Origin: Deinococcus carri
Lineage (GTDB): Bacteria; Deinococcota; Deinococci; Deinococcales; Deinococcaceae
Direction: 5' to 3'
Assembly: GCF_039545055.1 (NCBI RefSeq)
Contig: NZ_BAABRP010000014.1
Coordinates: forward strand, 18,210 to 82,209
DNA: 64,000 nucleotides
Positions 38,199-50,383 of this stretch are shown here, in pieces. Position 1 is the stretch's first letter, and each line of letters begins with the position of its first letter. The position numbers were made by a program, and so were the translations under genes. The notes beneath the pieces are model-generated. The model worked only from the letters and a program-made list of their open reading frames with translations, did no database searches and was not told the DNA's origin.

Positions 38199-38965
38199 GG
38201 CGAACGCTGCTGCTGGCCGGGCTGCTGCTGACCGGCGCGGCCCACGCTGCCGACGTGGACGACCTGACGGCGGCGCTGCGGCAGGCGCGCACCCTGGCGG
38301 CCCGCGGCACGGCCGAGGTCAGCGTGTTCTTTCCGCCCCGCGCCGTGCCCACCCGCACCGCCGCCACGCTGCCCGCCGTGCCCTTCCGCCCCGCCCTGAT
38401 TGCCGCGCACTTCACCGTCACGCGGACAGACGCGCCGCCGGTCGCGGGCCGGGACGTGACCCGCTTCGACCTGGTGCCGAAAGTCGGGCAGGCCGCCCGC
38501 TGGACGCTGTGGGTGGACCGGGCCTGGAATGTGCCCCTCGCCTACGAGGAACGAATGCCGGACGGCACCCTGGCCCGCCGCGCTGCCTTCACGCAGGTGC
38601 AGCCCCAGGCGGTGAAGGTCAAGCGGGGCGTGCCTGCCATTCCCGCCGGTCTGCGCCCCGCCGTCCTCGCCGCGCTGCCGGGGTTGCGCCTCCCGCCGGG
38701 CTTCGTGCCGACGGAGGTCAGGGTCAGGCCCGCTGGTGGCCTGGAGGTCACGCTCAGCGACGGGGCCAACGTCCTCGCGCTGGTGCTGGCCCCGCGCAAT
38801 GTCCGTGCTGCGCCCGGTGTCGCCTCCCGCCGCGTGGGGGACGGGTTCGTCTGGCTGGTGGGCAACCTGCCTGCCGCGCCGCTGCGCTCGGCCCTCGCGG
38901 GCATCAAGTCGGTGGACCTCGCGGGTCTGGGAACTTTTCTGGCTCCCGCCGCCTCCAATCCCTGA
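38195..38965 (+). CDS. RseB/MucB-like periplasmic sigma-regulator homologue
   Basis: 256 residues. A signal peptide ([20 protein letters not shown]) precedes a domain that resembles the LolA-like fold of RseB ([43 protein letters not shown]) and a C-terminal SpoU-like/MucB_C part ([49 protein letters not shown]). RseB binds anti-sigma factors or lipoproteins in the envelope. The GTG start lies in a GTGA overlap with the small membrane protein. Together the three genes form an envelope-stress type module. Confidence 0.75.
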   Translation: MRRTLLLAGLLLTGAAHAADVDDLTAALRQARTLAARGTAEVSVFFPPRAVPTRTAATLPAVPFRPALIAAHFTVTRTDAPPVAGRDVTRFDLVPKVGQAARWTLWVDRAWNVPLAYEERMPDGTLARRAAFTQVQPQAVKVKRGVPAIPAGLRPAVLAALPGLRLPPGFVPTEVRVRPAGGLEVTLSDGANVLALVLAPRNVRAAPGVASRRVGDGFVWLVGNLPAAPLRSALAGIKSVDLAGLGTFLAPAASNP

Positions 38966-39002
38966 AGCCTCCCCACGCCTCATACCTCTTTCCGGAGAAG
39001 CC

Positions 39003-40274
<1,272 letters not shown>

Positions 40275-40280
40275 AGCTCT

Positions 40281-40358
40281 GAGCTATGAACCATCACCAG
40301 AAAGCTTCGGCTTGTGGCTTTAGCCCTCTTTTTCATAGCTCATAGCTCACGGCTCATG
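40281..40358. repeat. Heptameric array and 10-bp inverted repeat
   Basis: GAGCTATGAA (40281-40290) is exactly complementary to 40332-40341, and the right arm continues as ATAGCTC-ATAGCTC-ACGGCTC-ATGG with period seven (core AYRGCTC). The structure lies between the DUF1800 and DUF1501 genes, 10 bases after the first stop codon, and could act as an mRNA hairpin. Confidence 0.75.
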
Positions 40359-40389
40359 GCCCCTTTTCACAGCCCCCCCGAGGTTCCCC

Positions 40390-41570
<1,181 letters not shown>

Positions 41571-41574
<4 letters not shown>

Positions 41575-42023
41575 CTGGGAAGCAGGTGCAGATGCTGGGC
41601 GCGGCGCTGGCCGGGCTGGTCCTCCTGGCCGCTCCGGCCACCCTCGCCATGCCCCGCTACCGCCTGATCGCCGCCCACCAGCTCGGCTACGACCGGGACG
41701 ACCCGCTGTGGGAGCTCTCGCGCACGGTCATGCCCTGCACCACCTGCCACCTGCGGCCCCAGGGCGGGCAGGGCTGGAACACTTTTGGCGAGAGCCTGCG
41801 TGCGGGCTTCCGCGCCGAGCCGGGCGCGAAGTTTGCCGACGTGCTTTACAACGTCCTGAAGGCCGACGCGGACGCCGACGGCGACGGCTACCCCGACGCC
41901 CTGGAGTTCTACGCTCGCACGCTCCCTGGCGACCCCCAGAGCCACCCCGCGAAGCCTGTCGCCCAGCTTCAGGCCGACTTCGAGAAGGCGGGTGGGATGG
42001 CGCAGTACGCGCCGAAGAAGTAG
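41571..42023 (+). CDS. Secreted protein with one CXXCH haem-binding motif
   Basis: 150 residues. Signal peptide ([19 protein letters not shown]), then a c-type haem motif [20 protein letters not shown] and a C-terminal [23 protein letters not shown] that resembles EF-hand or dockerin calcium loops. A single-haem periplasmic electron carrier is plausible (inference); apart from the CXXCH no cytochrome fold is obvious. The GTG start overlaps the DUF1501 stop by four bases, so the three genes form one unit with DUF1800. Confidence 0.75.
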
Positions 42024-42041
42024 TACTCACCCGCTCCGGCA

Positions 42042-42066
42042 AATAAAACCCCCGCCAGAGCGGGGG
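42042..42066 (-). terminator. Rho-independent terminator
   Basis: On the minus strand CCCCCGC and GCGGGGG enclose a four-base loop (42066-42049), followed by TTTTATTT (42048-42041). It ends the small gene at 42091-42294. Confidence 0.8.
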
Positions 42067-42090
42067 CCGAGGTTGGGAGGGGAAAGGGCT

Positions 42091-42294
42091 TCAGGCGGCG
42101 AGTTCGGCCTGAATCACTTGGAGGCGGCGGCCGCCCGCCAGTTGCTGCACGATGGTGTGCCGCAGCGCGTTCGCGTTGTCCAGCCCCAGGTCCTGAATGA
42201 GCCGCACGAAGTCGATGCGCTCGTAGGGGTGTTCGCTGTCGTTCTGGGCGTAGAAGAAGTAGGCGACCAGTTCCTCGAAGGTCAGCGGCGACAT
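42091..42294 (-). CDS. Small protein of unknown function
   Basis: 67 residues: MSPLTFEELVAYFFYAQNDS followed by EHPYERIDFVRLIQDLGLDN and a basic helix. It has no known motif. The gene has its own clear promoter and terminator, so it is likely to be real. A TAGACA -35 (42322-42327), 16-bp spacer and TACATT -10 (42300-42305) lie directly before the ATG at five bases, so the mRNA is leaderless. It forms an isolated single-gene unit. Confidence 0.7.
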   Translation of the reverse strand: MSPLTFEELVAYFFYAQNDSEHPYERIDFVRLIQDLGLDNANALRHTIVQQLAGGRRLQVIQAELAA

Positions 42295-42299
42295 GACTT

Positions 42300-42327
42300 A
42301 ATGTACTCTTTATTTCTGACCTGTCTA
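42300..42327 (-). promoter_or_regulatory. Leaderless promoter of the 42091-42294 gene
   Basis: TAGACA (-35) at 42322-42327 and TACATT (-10) at 42300-42305 with a 16-bp spacer, five bases before ATG. Transcription should start at or next to the first codon. Confidence 0.65.
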
Positions 42328-42359
42328 TGACAGTGCCCCGGCGGAACCTCACCCCGGCT

Positions 42360-43250
42360 TCAGAGCCTCCTCTCCCAGGTCACCCACATCGGTTCGGAGG
42401 CGTAGCCGAGCCGGGTATTCACGCGTAGCATCGGCAGGTTCAGCACGGTGCCGCCGGTTCCGGCCAGCGTGTGGCCTTCCGCCCTGGCCCAGGCCAGAGC
42501 CGCAGCCTTGAGCGTGGTGGCGATGCCCTGGTTCCGGTGGGCACGGGCGGTCACGGTCTGCTCGCTCTCGACGCTGGAGCCGCGAGGAGTCAGGCGGGTG
42601 CTGGCGACGAGTTCACCCCGGAGGCGCATCACGAAGGCCACCTCCTCCCGCTGCACCGTGGCGCGCAGTTCCTCCGGGCCGAGGGGGTCCGGCGTGGTCG
42701 TGGGGTTGCGGGGTGCGTCCTGCACGGCCAGGTTGGAGAGCGCGTGCAGGGTGGCCCAGTCGGCCTCCGGTGCGGTAGGCCTCAGGCGCTCGACCTCGTA
42801 CCCGGCGAGGTAGAGGCGTTCTTCCCGCGGCAGGAAGGGGATGGGGTCGAAGCGCGTCAGGTCGAGGTGCGCCCCCCAGGACTGCCAGGCGTTGCGAAAG
42901 CCTGCCGCGTGAAAAAAGTGCATCGTCTCCGGCCAGTCCTCGCGCGTCACGCCCAGCAGGCGGCGGGCACCGGCGGGCAGGCGGGTCAGCAGGGCCAGGT
43001 AGAGGGGCGTGAAGGCCGCCGGGTCGCCCGCCAGGTCGAGCCGCAGCGCGTCCGGGGTGGCGGGGCCGAAGGGCGACAGGTGCGCGGTGGCGACCACCTC
43101 TCCCCCGCGGTCCGCGACGAGGCGCAGCCGGGCTGGGTCAGTCGAGACATGGAAGCGGTCCGGCGTGTACGTCCACTGCCCACGTACCCCTGCCGTGACC
43201 AGGCGGGCGACGGCCGGCGCGTCGGCCTCACGGAAGGGGCGGACGTTCAT
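42360..43250 (-). CDS. Protein with two GNAT domains
   Basis: 296 residues. The N-terminal GNAT domain (NVRPFREADAPAVARLVTAG, GGEVVATAHLSPFG) has lost motif A. The C-terminal one (VRLRPTAPEADWATLHALSN, VTARAHRNQGIATTLKAAAL) keeps RxxGxxT and should bind acetyl-CoA. Paired GNAT domains like this are found in mycothiol synthase and some antibiotic acetyltransferases. Overlaps the next gene, which has the same layout, by four bases, so the two are probably duplicates. Confidence 0.82.
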   Translation of the reverse strand: MNVRPFREADAPAVARLVTAGVRGQWTYTPDRFHVSTDPARLRLVADRGGEVVATAHLSPFGPATPDALRLDLAGDPAAFTPLYLALLTRLPAGARRLLGVTREDWPETMHFFHAAGFRNAWQSWGAHLDLTRFDPIPFLPREERLYLAGYEVERLRPTAPEADWATLHALSNLAVQDAPRNPTTTPDPLGPEELRATVQREEVAFVMRLRGELVASTRLTPRGSSVESEQTVTARAHRNQGIATTLKAAALAWARAEGHTLAGTGGTVLNLPMLRVNTRLGYASEPMWVTWERRL

Positions 43251-44155
43251 GCCTCGCGCTCCCAGGCGAGCCAGTCAGGTTCGATGTTCGCGCCCAGGCG
43301 GCGCAGCACTCCCAAATACGCCGTGTCCCGCCCGCTGCCCGCCACATTCAGGAAGCCCAGCCCCTGCGCCTGCAACTGCCGCGCCACCCGCGCCAGCAGC
43401 GCCGTCGCTATCCCCTGGCGACGGTGGTCGGGGTGAACCACCAGCACCGCGTTCCAGGCATTCAGCCGCGACCGTTCCGGCAGGGCGAGGCCCACGACCT
43501 CCCCGGCCTGCCGGGCCAGAAAGGCCGCATCCCAGAGGGCGTCCTCGTCTATCAGCGTCTCGGCGGCGGGGGGAATGGTGGGGGGCGCGCTTATCTTGTC
43601 ACCCCGCGTGAGGGTGTACAGAGCATGGAGGCGGGGGTCATCCCGGTACGGCGCGGCGGGTTCCAGCGTGTAAGCCCGCGCGGCCAGGTCAGCCTCCAGC
43701 CGGGCCGGGTCCGCCGACCAGCCCTTCAGGTGAAAGCCCCCGCCGAAGGTGCGGTGAACCTCGCGGAAGCCCAGGGCGGGGAGGTCAGGCCAGGTTGGGA
43801 GGTAATCCTCGCGGACACTGGTCCACAGGCGGAAACGTCCGGCAGCGCGGGCCTGCGCGGCCAGATGCGCCAGCAGTGCGGCCGTCGTGCCGTCTGCGCG
43901 GTGGTCGGGGTGCAGGTGCAGCCCCAGCCAGGCGTGCGTGGGATGAAAGTCGGGGAGCCGGAACGTGCCCAGGCCGCCCGGCTGGCCGCCCGTTTCGGCC
44001 AGCACATAGCCCCCAGGATTGCGGGCAAAAGCGGCCGCGAACTGCGCCCCGGTGCGGTGATAGTGCGGTTCCTGTGTGCCGTTATGCAGCAGCGCGGCGA
44101 AGGGGGCATCGGCAGCCGTGGCCGGGCGCACGGTGGGAGAGGGGGAATCAGACAC
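43247..44155 (-). CDS. Protein with two GNAT domains
   Basis: 302 residues. N-terminal GNAT domain SPTVRPATAADAPFAALLHN with GLGTFRLPDFHPTHAWLGLHLHPDHRADGTTAALL, a motif A without the second Gly; C-terminal domain VVLGLALPERSRLNAWNAVLVVHPDHRRQGIATALLAR (given in parts) with a complete RRxGxA loop. It resembles the downstream gene in architecture. I started at GTG 44155; a TTG 14 codons earlier has no better signal. The acceptor is unknown. The gene borders the 450-bp gene-free stretch. Confidence 0.8.
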   Translation of the reverse strand: MSDSPSPTVRPATAADAPFAALLHNGTQEPHYHRTGAQFAAAFARNPGGYVLAETGGQPGGLGTFRLPDFHPTHAWLGLHLHPDHRADGTTAALLAHLAAQARAAGRFRLWTSVREDYLPTWPDLPALGFREVHRTFGGGFHLKGWSADPARLEADLAARAYTLEPAAPYRDDPRLHALYTLTRGDKISAPPTIPPAAETLIDEDALWDAAFLARQAGEVVGLALPERSRLNAWNAVLVVHPDHRRQGIATALLARVARQLQAQGLGFLNVAGSGRDTAYLGVLRRLGANIEPDWLAWEREA

Positions 44156-44317
44156 ATCGGCATGGTGCGTGAACCGGGGGATTGGACGCGAATCCAAGGA
44201 CTAGGCCGAATGGCGTAGGGCTGCATATGCGGCCAGACTTAGAAGAACCCAATACGACTGTGGCGGCACCTCCCCCATGCAGACGGATTCATACTCAGGT
44301 CACATTCACATATTGAC

Positions 44318-44346
44318 TTGACAGGATTACGCTCATGCCGTATTCT
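44318..44346 (+). promoter_or_regulatory. Consensus promoter TTGACA-17-TATTCT
   Basis: -35 TTGACA (44318-44323), 17-bp spacer, -10 TATTCT (44341-44346). It is preceded by a second, overlapping TTGACT. No coding sequence starts within 300 bp, so it would drive either a small RNA or the operon at 44650. Its minus strand from 44355 resembles the end of the transposon-like repeat at 63817. Confidence 0.55.
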
Positions 44347-44352
44347 TCTGTC

Positions 44353-44470
44353 ACCGGAATGGGAGCGTCGTGGTACGCTCGTCCACCTGCCCGGAGGGAC
44401 CTCACCGCGGCCCCAACTTCAGATTCAGTCAGTGCCCCCGCCGGGAGAAGGTGGGGGTACGTGCTTTTGG
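44353..44470 (+). ncRNA. Candidate structured small RNA
   Basis: A transcript from the promoter above would start near 44353. It could fold into GAGCGT/ACGCTC (44363-44380), a weak stem around 44381-44400, and CCCCCGCC/GGTGGGGG (44435-44457). A short GCTTTTGG (44462-44469) follows as an imperfect terminator. It does not match a small RNA family that I know. The assignment is based only on promoter plus stem-loops. Confidence 0.25.
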
Positions 44471-44502
44471 ATGCCTGCTGGGGGACTAGGGGAAAATCCG
44501 AG

Positions 44503-44537
44503 TGCATAATTTGACTTCCCCTGCATCCCACGCTATA
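44503..44537 (+). repeat. 35-bp repeat, copy 1 (contains TTGACT and TATA)
   Basis: A 35-bp segment identical to the reverse complement of 63831-63865. It contains -35 TTGACT (44511-44516), a 17-bp spacer, and TATAGT (44534-44539), so it reads as a sigma-70-type promoter to the right. Copy 2 has TATATT at the -10, and the downstream sequence of both begins NNTNNTCACCGCCC before a GC hairpin. Either it is a promoter cassette or a solo end of an IS1-like element. Confidence 0.8.
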
Positions 44538-44550
44538 GTTTTTGACATCA

Positions 44551-44573
44551 CCGCCCAAGAGGGCGGCTTTTTT
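44551..44573 (+). terminator. GC hairpin with T-run after the 35-bp repeat
   Basis: CCGCCC-aaga-GGGCGG (44551-44566) and CTTTTTT (44567-44573). It starts only five bases after the presumed start site, too early to stop a polymerase that is still initiating, so a 5' mRNA-protecting hairpin is equally likely. A matching hairpin follows the second copy of the repeat. Confidence 0.6.
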
Positions 44574-44649
44574 ATTGCCTGCTCTCCTCTAAACGTCCCT
44601 TCACGTCCGTCTCGCCCGCCGCCGTACGGTGGACGGGCAGGCTGGGGCC

Positions 44650-44850
44650 ATGAGCGACGACGCGCAGAAGAAGCCCTACGACCCGGCCAACAGTTCGCCC
44701 GCTGAGGGCCAGAGCCACCCCATCCCCGAGCAGGAACGCGGTCAGGCCCCGAACGAGGACCCGGCCGCCAAGGACCAGCCCGCCGAGGGGGGCCGCGCCG
44801 AGGAAGCGGACGTGCCGGGAGCCGACCTGCCCACGACCACCCGTGACTGA
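44650..44850 (+). CDS. Small acidic disordered protein before endonuclease III
   Basis: 66 residues, almost all polar: MSDDAQKKPYDPANSSPAEG then QSHPIPEQERGQAPNEDPAA. No hydrophobic core or known motif is present, and it is probably disordered. Its end overlaps the nth start by eight bases, so it is read in the same operon. The function is unknown; disordered proteins of this kind are common in Deinococcus. Confidence 0.6.
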   Translation: MSDDAQKKPYDPANSSPAEGQSHPIPEQERGQAPNEDPAAKDQPAEGGRAEEADVPGADLPTTTRD

Positions 44851-45631
44851 AGCGTCCGTACCCGGAGATTCGGGGCTGAACATGGCCCGCCCGGAGCCGG
44901 AGCGGGCCGAACTGCTGCGCTGGATGTTCGAGCGGCTCCGCGCCGAGTACGGTGTGCGGCCCCTGGTGGCGCGCCGCGCGCCGATGCACGAACTGATCAG
45001 CACCATCCTCTCGCAACGCACAACCCACGCCGATGAGGAGGCCGCGTACCAGGAACTCCTGACGCTGGGCGACTGGGACACCATCATAGAGGCCCCCACC
45101 GACGCGGTCGCCCACGCCATCCGCCGCAGCAACTACCCCGAGCAGAAGGCCCCACGCATCCAGGCCACCCTGCGCGCCATCCGCGAGCAGCGGGGCGGGT
45201 ACGACCTCGACTTTCTGGCCAACCTGCCGGTGAAGGACGCCCTGAAGTGGCTGACCGACCTGCCCGGCGTGGGTGTAAAGACGGCCTCGCTGGTGCTGCT
45301 GTTCAACTTCTCGCGCCCGGTCTTTCCGGTGGATACGCACGTTCACCGCGTCACCACCCGTGTCGGCGTGATTCCGCGCATGGGCGAGCAGGCCGCGCAC
45401 CGCGTACTGCTGGGGCTGCTGCCCCCCGACCCGCCCCTGCTGTACGAGCTGCACGTCAACCTGCTGCGGCACGGGCAGAGGGTCTGCACCTGGACGCGCC
45501 CCAAGTGCCCGGTGTGCGTGCTGCGTGAACGCTGCGACGCCTTTGCCCTGTACGGGAACAACGTGCCGAGCTTCGGGGAGCAGAAGGCGGGAGGCGGAAG
45601 GCAGAAGGCGAACGGCCCGGCTGGCCTCTAG
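44843..45631 (+). CDS. nth: Endonuclease III (HhH-GPD, 4Fe-4S)
   Basis: 262 residues. DNA N-glycosylase and AP-lyase for oxidised pyrimidines. ISTILSQRTTHADEEAAYQEL, LPGVGVKTASLVLLF (helix-hairpin-helix with catalytic Lys), FPVDTHVHRVTTR with catalytic Asp, and VCTWTRPKCPVCVLRERC with four Cys for the cluster are visible. The last about 20 residues (QKAGGGRQKANGPAGL) come from a heptameric array and are not part of the enzyme fold. GTG 44843 overlaps the preceding stop codon; an ATG 13 codons later is also possible. Confidence 0.94.
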   Translation: MTEASVPGDSGLNMARPEPERAELLRWMFERLRAEYGVRPLVARRAPMHELISTILSQRTTHADEEAAYQELLTLGDWDTIIEAPTDAVAHAIRRSNYPEQKAPRIQATLRAIREQRGGYDLDFLANLPVKDALKWLTDLPGVGVKTASLVLLFNFSRPVFPVDTHVHRVTTRVGVIPRMGEQAAHRVLLGLLPPDPPLLYELHVNLLRHGQRVCTWTRPKCPVCVLRERCDAFALYGNNVPSFGEQKAGGGRQKANGPAGL

Positions 45632-45644
45632 CCTTCTGCCTTGC
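45582..45644. repeat. Heptameric array, inverted pair, at nth end
   Basis: AGAAGGC-GGGAGGC-GGAAGGC-AGAAGGC (45582-45609) has period seven and core NRAGGC. The reverse form GCCTTCT-GCCTTGC follows after the nth stop (45631-45644). The left array is in the nth reading frame and supplies its last codons; the right array ends shortly before the next gene's stop codon. Confidence 0.78.
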
Positions 45645-45652
45645 CGCCGCCC

Positions 45653-46267
45653 TCAGCCCCGTTCCCGCTCGCGCAGCACCAGTTGCACCAGCCCCAGCAC
45701 CACCAGTTCGGCCTCCTGCGGGCGGACGGGGCGCAGTTCCTCCACCACGAAGCGGCGGGAGAACAGGCTGCGGCGCTTGCGGACGCGGAAGGCGGGCCGA
45801 CCGGCAGTGTCGGTGACGGTGTAGGTCGGATTGACCAGATAGTCGAAGCCCACTGCAATGACGTCCCCCACCAGGGGCACCGCGCCGATGACGCCCTCCA
45901 GCACGCCCAGCCAGGGGTGGTCGTCGCGCAGGGTGAACTCGGGCTGGCCGTCCGGGCCGAGCAGGTCGTAGCTCGCGCCCCAGAGGGTCCGCATCCCTTG
46001 CGCCTGGAGCGCACCGACCTCCGAGCCGTCCATACGGCGGATGACGCGCCTGGCCCGCCAGTCCAGCGCCCCGGTCATCAGCCCCTGCGCGCGGATGCTG
46101 TGGGTCTGGTGCTGCCTGGCCTCGTCGGCATATACGCGCACCTCGTCGCGGATGCTGAACAGCTTGGCCCCCACGACCGCAACCAGCCGTCCCTGCGCGT
46201 CCGTGACCCGCAGGTCGGTGCGGAGGCTGAAGCGGAATTCCAGGGTCAGGGGGAAGGTGGGGTTCAC
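45653..46267 (-). CDS. LURP-one/Tubby-C2-like protein
   Basis: 204 residues. The strand pattern (NPTFPLTLEFRFSLRTDLRV, VVGAKLFSIRDEVRVYADEA, YDLLGPDGQPEFTLRDDHPW, YTVTDTAGRPAFRVRKRRSL) fits the LURP-one-related/YxjI beta-barrel family. A hydrophobic helix (VLEGVIGAVPLVGDVIAVGF) is inserted, as in scramblase-like relatives. Molecular function is not established in the family. I chose GTG 46267 because it does not overlap fmt; the frame stays open upstream into fmt. Third gene of a def-fmt operon. Confidence 0.68.
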   Translation of the reverse strand: MNPTFPLTLEFRFSLRTDLRVTDAQGRLVAVVGAKLFSIRDEVRVYADEARQHQTHSIRAQGLMTGALDWRARRVIRRMDGSEVGALQAQGMRTLWGASYDLLGPDGQPEFTLRDDHPWLGVLEGVIGAVPLVGDVIAVGFDYLVNPTYTVTDTAGRPAFRVRKRRSLFSRRFVVEELRPVRPQEAELVVLGLVQLVLRERERG

Positions 46268-46283
46268 GCAGAGGGGTACGCGC

Positions 46284-47890
<1,607 letters not shown>

Positions 47891-48012
47891 ACTCCGTTTT
47901 ACCAGAGGCCCGCGGCCGGGCGCACGTCGCCGCGCACCTTCAGGCTGGCCGAAGCCCGCCCGGCCACTTTTCTCACCTCTCCCCCACCCGGCCCTCCTAG
48001 GGTCAGGGAACC

Positions 48013-49185
<1,173 letters not shown>

Positions 49186-49197
49186 GGGGAGAAGGTT

Positions 49198-49686
49198 ATC
49201 CCCCTGGTCGAAGAGCTGCTGTCCAAACTCACAGAGGACACCGAGGAAACCTGTGACGCGCTCATGGCGCTGGGTTTGCTTCTGGAGGCTCGCCACGCCC
49301 GGCGGCCTGCGGGCGACGACGGGGGGCTGGCAGAGTTGCTCGGCTACGAGCTGGCTGCCGTCTCCCTCTCTGATGAGGATGCCTATGCCGCGTTGGCAGG
49401 TCTGGAAACCTATGTCCGCAGCCAGCCTGTTCCAGACAGCGGCGCACTGTGGGCCTTGGGCAAAAGCGCCAACCCACGGGTCGTCCCCGTCCTGACCGAA
49501 ACTTTGTCGCGCTTCCTGCACGAGCCAGAGCATCAGGTCGTGGCCGAGCAAGCCTTGACCAGCCTGCTGCCTTTTGACGAGCTACATGCACGGGAAGCCG
49601 TCCGTCAAGCGGCCCGTGAGGGCCAGGGCAACGTTCAGGAAGATGCCCTGGCCTTCTTGAGGGTGCAAGGATTGACAGAAAAGTAA
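49198..49686 (+). CDS. HEAT-like repeat protein, probable ATC start
   Basis: 162 residues from the ATC at 49198, or 140 from ATG 49264. Helical with HEAT-like units (ALWALGKSANPRVVPVLTETL, EHQVVAEQALTSLLPFDELH, AREAVRQAAREGQGNVQEDA). The first methionine codon cuts off IPLVEELLSKLTEDTEETCD, which looks like the first helix of the fold. A purine-rich AAGGGGAGAAGG (49184-49195) lies six bases before the ATC, and no ATG, GTG or TTG is in the frame before 49264. The gene follows the TPR stop codon in the same frame. Confidence 0.6.
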   Translation: MPLVEELLSKLTEDTEETCDALMALGLLLEARHARRPAGDDGGLAELLGYELAAVSLSDEDAYAALAGLETYVRSQPVPDSGALWALGKSANPRVVPVLTETLSRFLHEPEHQVVAEQALTSLLPFDELHAREAVRQAAREGQGNVQEDALAFLRVQGLTEK

Positions 49687-49808
49687 CGCGCTCTTCTTTA
49701 GACGAGATTGAGGAGGCTCAGGGGAGGGATGCAGTTGTCAGGCTGCCCCCTTCGCTCCTCCTCATGCGGCTTCACCCGCCCGTCAGCCTCAGCGCCTACG
49801 CTGGGACC

Positions 49809-50336
49809 ATGCGTTCCGCTCCCCTGCTGCTGCTGCCCCTGCTTCTCGCCGCGTGCGGGTCGCGTGACGTGAAGGCCCCCGACGCCTATGACCTCAGCGG
49901 CACCATCGGCGGCGACTGGGGCCAGAATCCGCACCTGCGGCTGGCGCTGGTGGGGGCGGGCTTTCCGAACGCCGTCACCAACGACGGCAACCAGCCGCAG
50001 AACGTGGTGTCCACCGGCGCTAACACCTGGGCCTTCGGCTTCGACCTGCCGGACGTACCCTCGGTCGCCGGGGTCTATCAGGTGGTCGTGTACAACGACA
50101 CGAACAACACCGGCACCTACAACATCGGGGAGCCGTTCGCGCGCAACCGCCAGTGGTTGGTCTACAGCACCTTCAGCGGCGACATCCCCGCCGTCACCCT
50201 GCCCGGCAACGGCGAGGAAGTCACGCCCGCCATGACCGTGAAGCGTGGCTGGAACCTCTACAACCGCAACTTTCCCCTGAGCAGCACCAACCCCAGCCCG
50301 GCCGAGAAGGTGACGGGGTACGACCTCAGCCGCTGA
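49809..50336 (+). CDS. Lipoprotein of unknown function
   Basis: 175 residues. MRSAPLLLLPLLLAACGS is a lipoprotein signal with lipobox LLAAC. The mature part (DLSGTIGGDWGQNPHLRLAL, VYQVVVYNDTNNTGTYNIGE, ARNRQWLVYSTFSGDIPAVT) looks like an extracellular beta-sandwich. No family is recognised. TACGCT (49797-49802) lies six bases before ATG, so the mRNA is leaderless, and a terminator follows at 50352-50380. A single-gene unit. Confidence 0.75.
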   Translation: MRSAPLLLLPLLLAACGSRDVKAPDAYDLSGTIGGDWGQNPHLRLALVGAGFPNAVTNDGNQPQNVVSTGANTWAFGFDLPDVPSVAGVYQVVVYNDTNNTGTYNIGEPFARNRQWLVYSTFSGDIPAVTLPGNGEEVTPAMTVKRGWNLYNRNFPLSSTNPSPAEKVTGYDLSR

Positions 50337-50351
50337 AGTTCAGCGCCCCGA

Positions 50352-50380
50352 AACGCTGCCCGTGAGGCGGCGTTCTTTTT
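50352..50380 (+). terminator. Rho-independent terminator after the lipoprotein gene
   Basis: AACGCTGCC (50352-50360) pairs with GGCGGCGTT (50366-50374) with one G-U pair, loop CGTGA, followed by CTTTTT (50375-50380). Confidence 0.8.
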
Positions 50381-50383
50381 GGC

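Larger units (their letters stand above)
44198..44502. other. Gene-free stretch with promoter and hairpin signals
   Basis: Part of the longest interval without a gene (44156-44649). It holds a -35 TTGACA (44318-44323) and -10 TATTCT (44341-44346) at 17 bp on the plus strand, then three hairpin-capable segments. The first 140 bp (44156-44300) show nothing recognisable. Confidence 0.5.

Noticed and set aside
44295..44558. An 87-residue minus-strand open frame in the gene-free stretch
   Set aside because: It runs through two promoter-like sites and the 35-bp repeat, has no known motif, and its start overlaps the GC hairpin.
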